Source of the DNA: Hyphomicrobiales bacterium
GTDB taxonomy: Bacteria > Pseudomonadota > Alphaproteobacteria > Rhizobiales > Aestuariivirgaceae
Length of the DNA stretch: 64,000 nt
Direction of reading: 5' to 3'
Assembly (NCBI GenBank): GCA_025359265.1
Contig: JANYHB010000023.1
Location: forward strand, 1 to 64,000
How positions within the stretch are numbered: the stretch's first letter is position 1; each line of letters begins with the position of its first letter. Below are positions 63,994 to 64,000 of the stretch, piece after piece. Below the pieces are notes generated by a model. That model was not told the origin of the DNA, searched no databases, and was given only the letters and a program-made list of their open reading frames with translations. Position numbers and translations under genes: made by a program.

Positions 63994-64000
63994 GTTTCAA

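Overview
The window is a chromosomal segment of an alphaproteobacterium, most likely of the order Hyphomicrobiales (Rhizobiales) in the broad sense. The basis is gene order and family content: the nifR3(dusB)-ntrB-ntrC-ntrY-ntrX-hfq-hflX block, a fused IspDF enzyme, a PDH operon whose E1 beta subunit carries its own lipoyl domain and which contains DUF5076 and SGNH-hydrolase genes, lpd followed by lipA and a COQ10-like gene, and the DUF2849-cysI-DUF934-cysH sulfur cluster. I cannot assign a family or genus. Base composition is moderate and fairly even. I found no rRNA, tRNA, CRISPR array, transposase, integrase or prophage gene.

Layout: 1-14116 is the end of tuf followed by the complete S10-spc-alpha ribosomal supercluster (rpsJ to rplQ, with secY, adk and rpoA), all on the + strand and closed by a good terminator. 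14117-16180 is gene-poor: two decayed, frameshifted fragments of related repeat-rich proteins lie as direct repeats on either side of a periplasmic ClpP-fold protein gene. 16181-21631 holds envelope and exported proteins (RlpA lipoprotein with SPOR domain, exported creatininase-family protein, beta-propeller, TPR protein) and a membrane-anchored glutamate-synthase-like FMN protein. 21814-33046 is central metabolism: enolase, an Rrf2 regulator, an FtsB-like protein, then the PDH operon (pdhA, pdhB, DUF5076, pdhC, SGNH hydrolase, lpd, three small membrane proteins, lipA, a COQ10-like gene). 33043-43243 holds ispDF-cinA and, divergently, dusB-ntrBC-ntrYX-hfq-hflX. 43246-49488 is mixed (GAF/HWE kinase, exported MsrA, COG4705 membrane protein, SMP-30-like propeller, MazG). 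48688-54606 on the minus strand is the dacA-tmk-holB-metG-tatD-MBL operon. 54713-64000 has an SPFH protein, Ung, and an assimilatory sulfate-reduction/methionine cluster (XRE-cupin regulator; truncated CysG, DUF2849, CysI, DUF934, CysH, TauE; MetZ and a rhodanese).

How the genes work together: the PDH block makes E1, E2 and E3 and also LipA, which builds the lipoyl cofactor needed by the lipoyl domains of PdhB and PdhC. The sulfur block makes siroheme precursor, reduces APS to sulfite and sulfite to sulfide, and feeds sulfide to MetZ, with TauE a likely sulfur-oxyanion exporter. The Ntr block couples nitrogen sensing to transcription.

Most of the window is conserved housekeeping DNA. The strongest unusual signal is four copies of a palindromic repeat inserted in frame, as two inverted pairs, in the interdomain linkers of both PdhB and PdhC. 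Others worth checking: the direct-repeat pseudogene pair flanking the ClpP-fold gene, a CysG whose methyltransferase half is truncated, a two-residue insertion in the cysteine pair of CysH, a histidine-rich DUF5076 protein inside the PDH operon, and paired palindromes between the XRE-cupin regulator and cysG. I did not find a clear, wholly new multi-gene defence or biosynthetic system.
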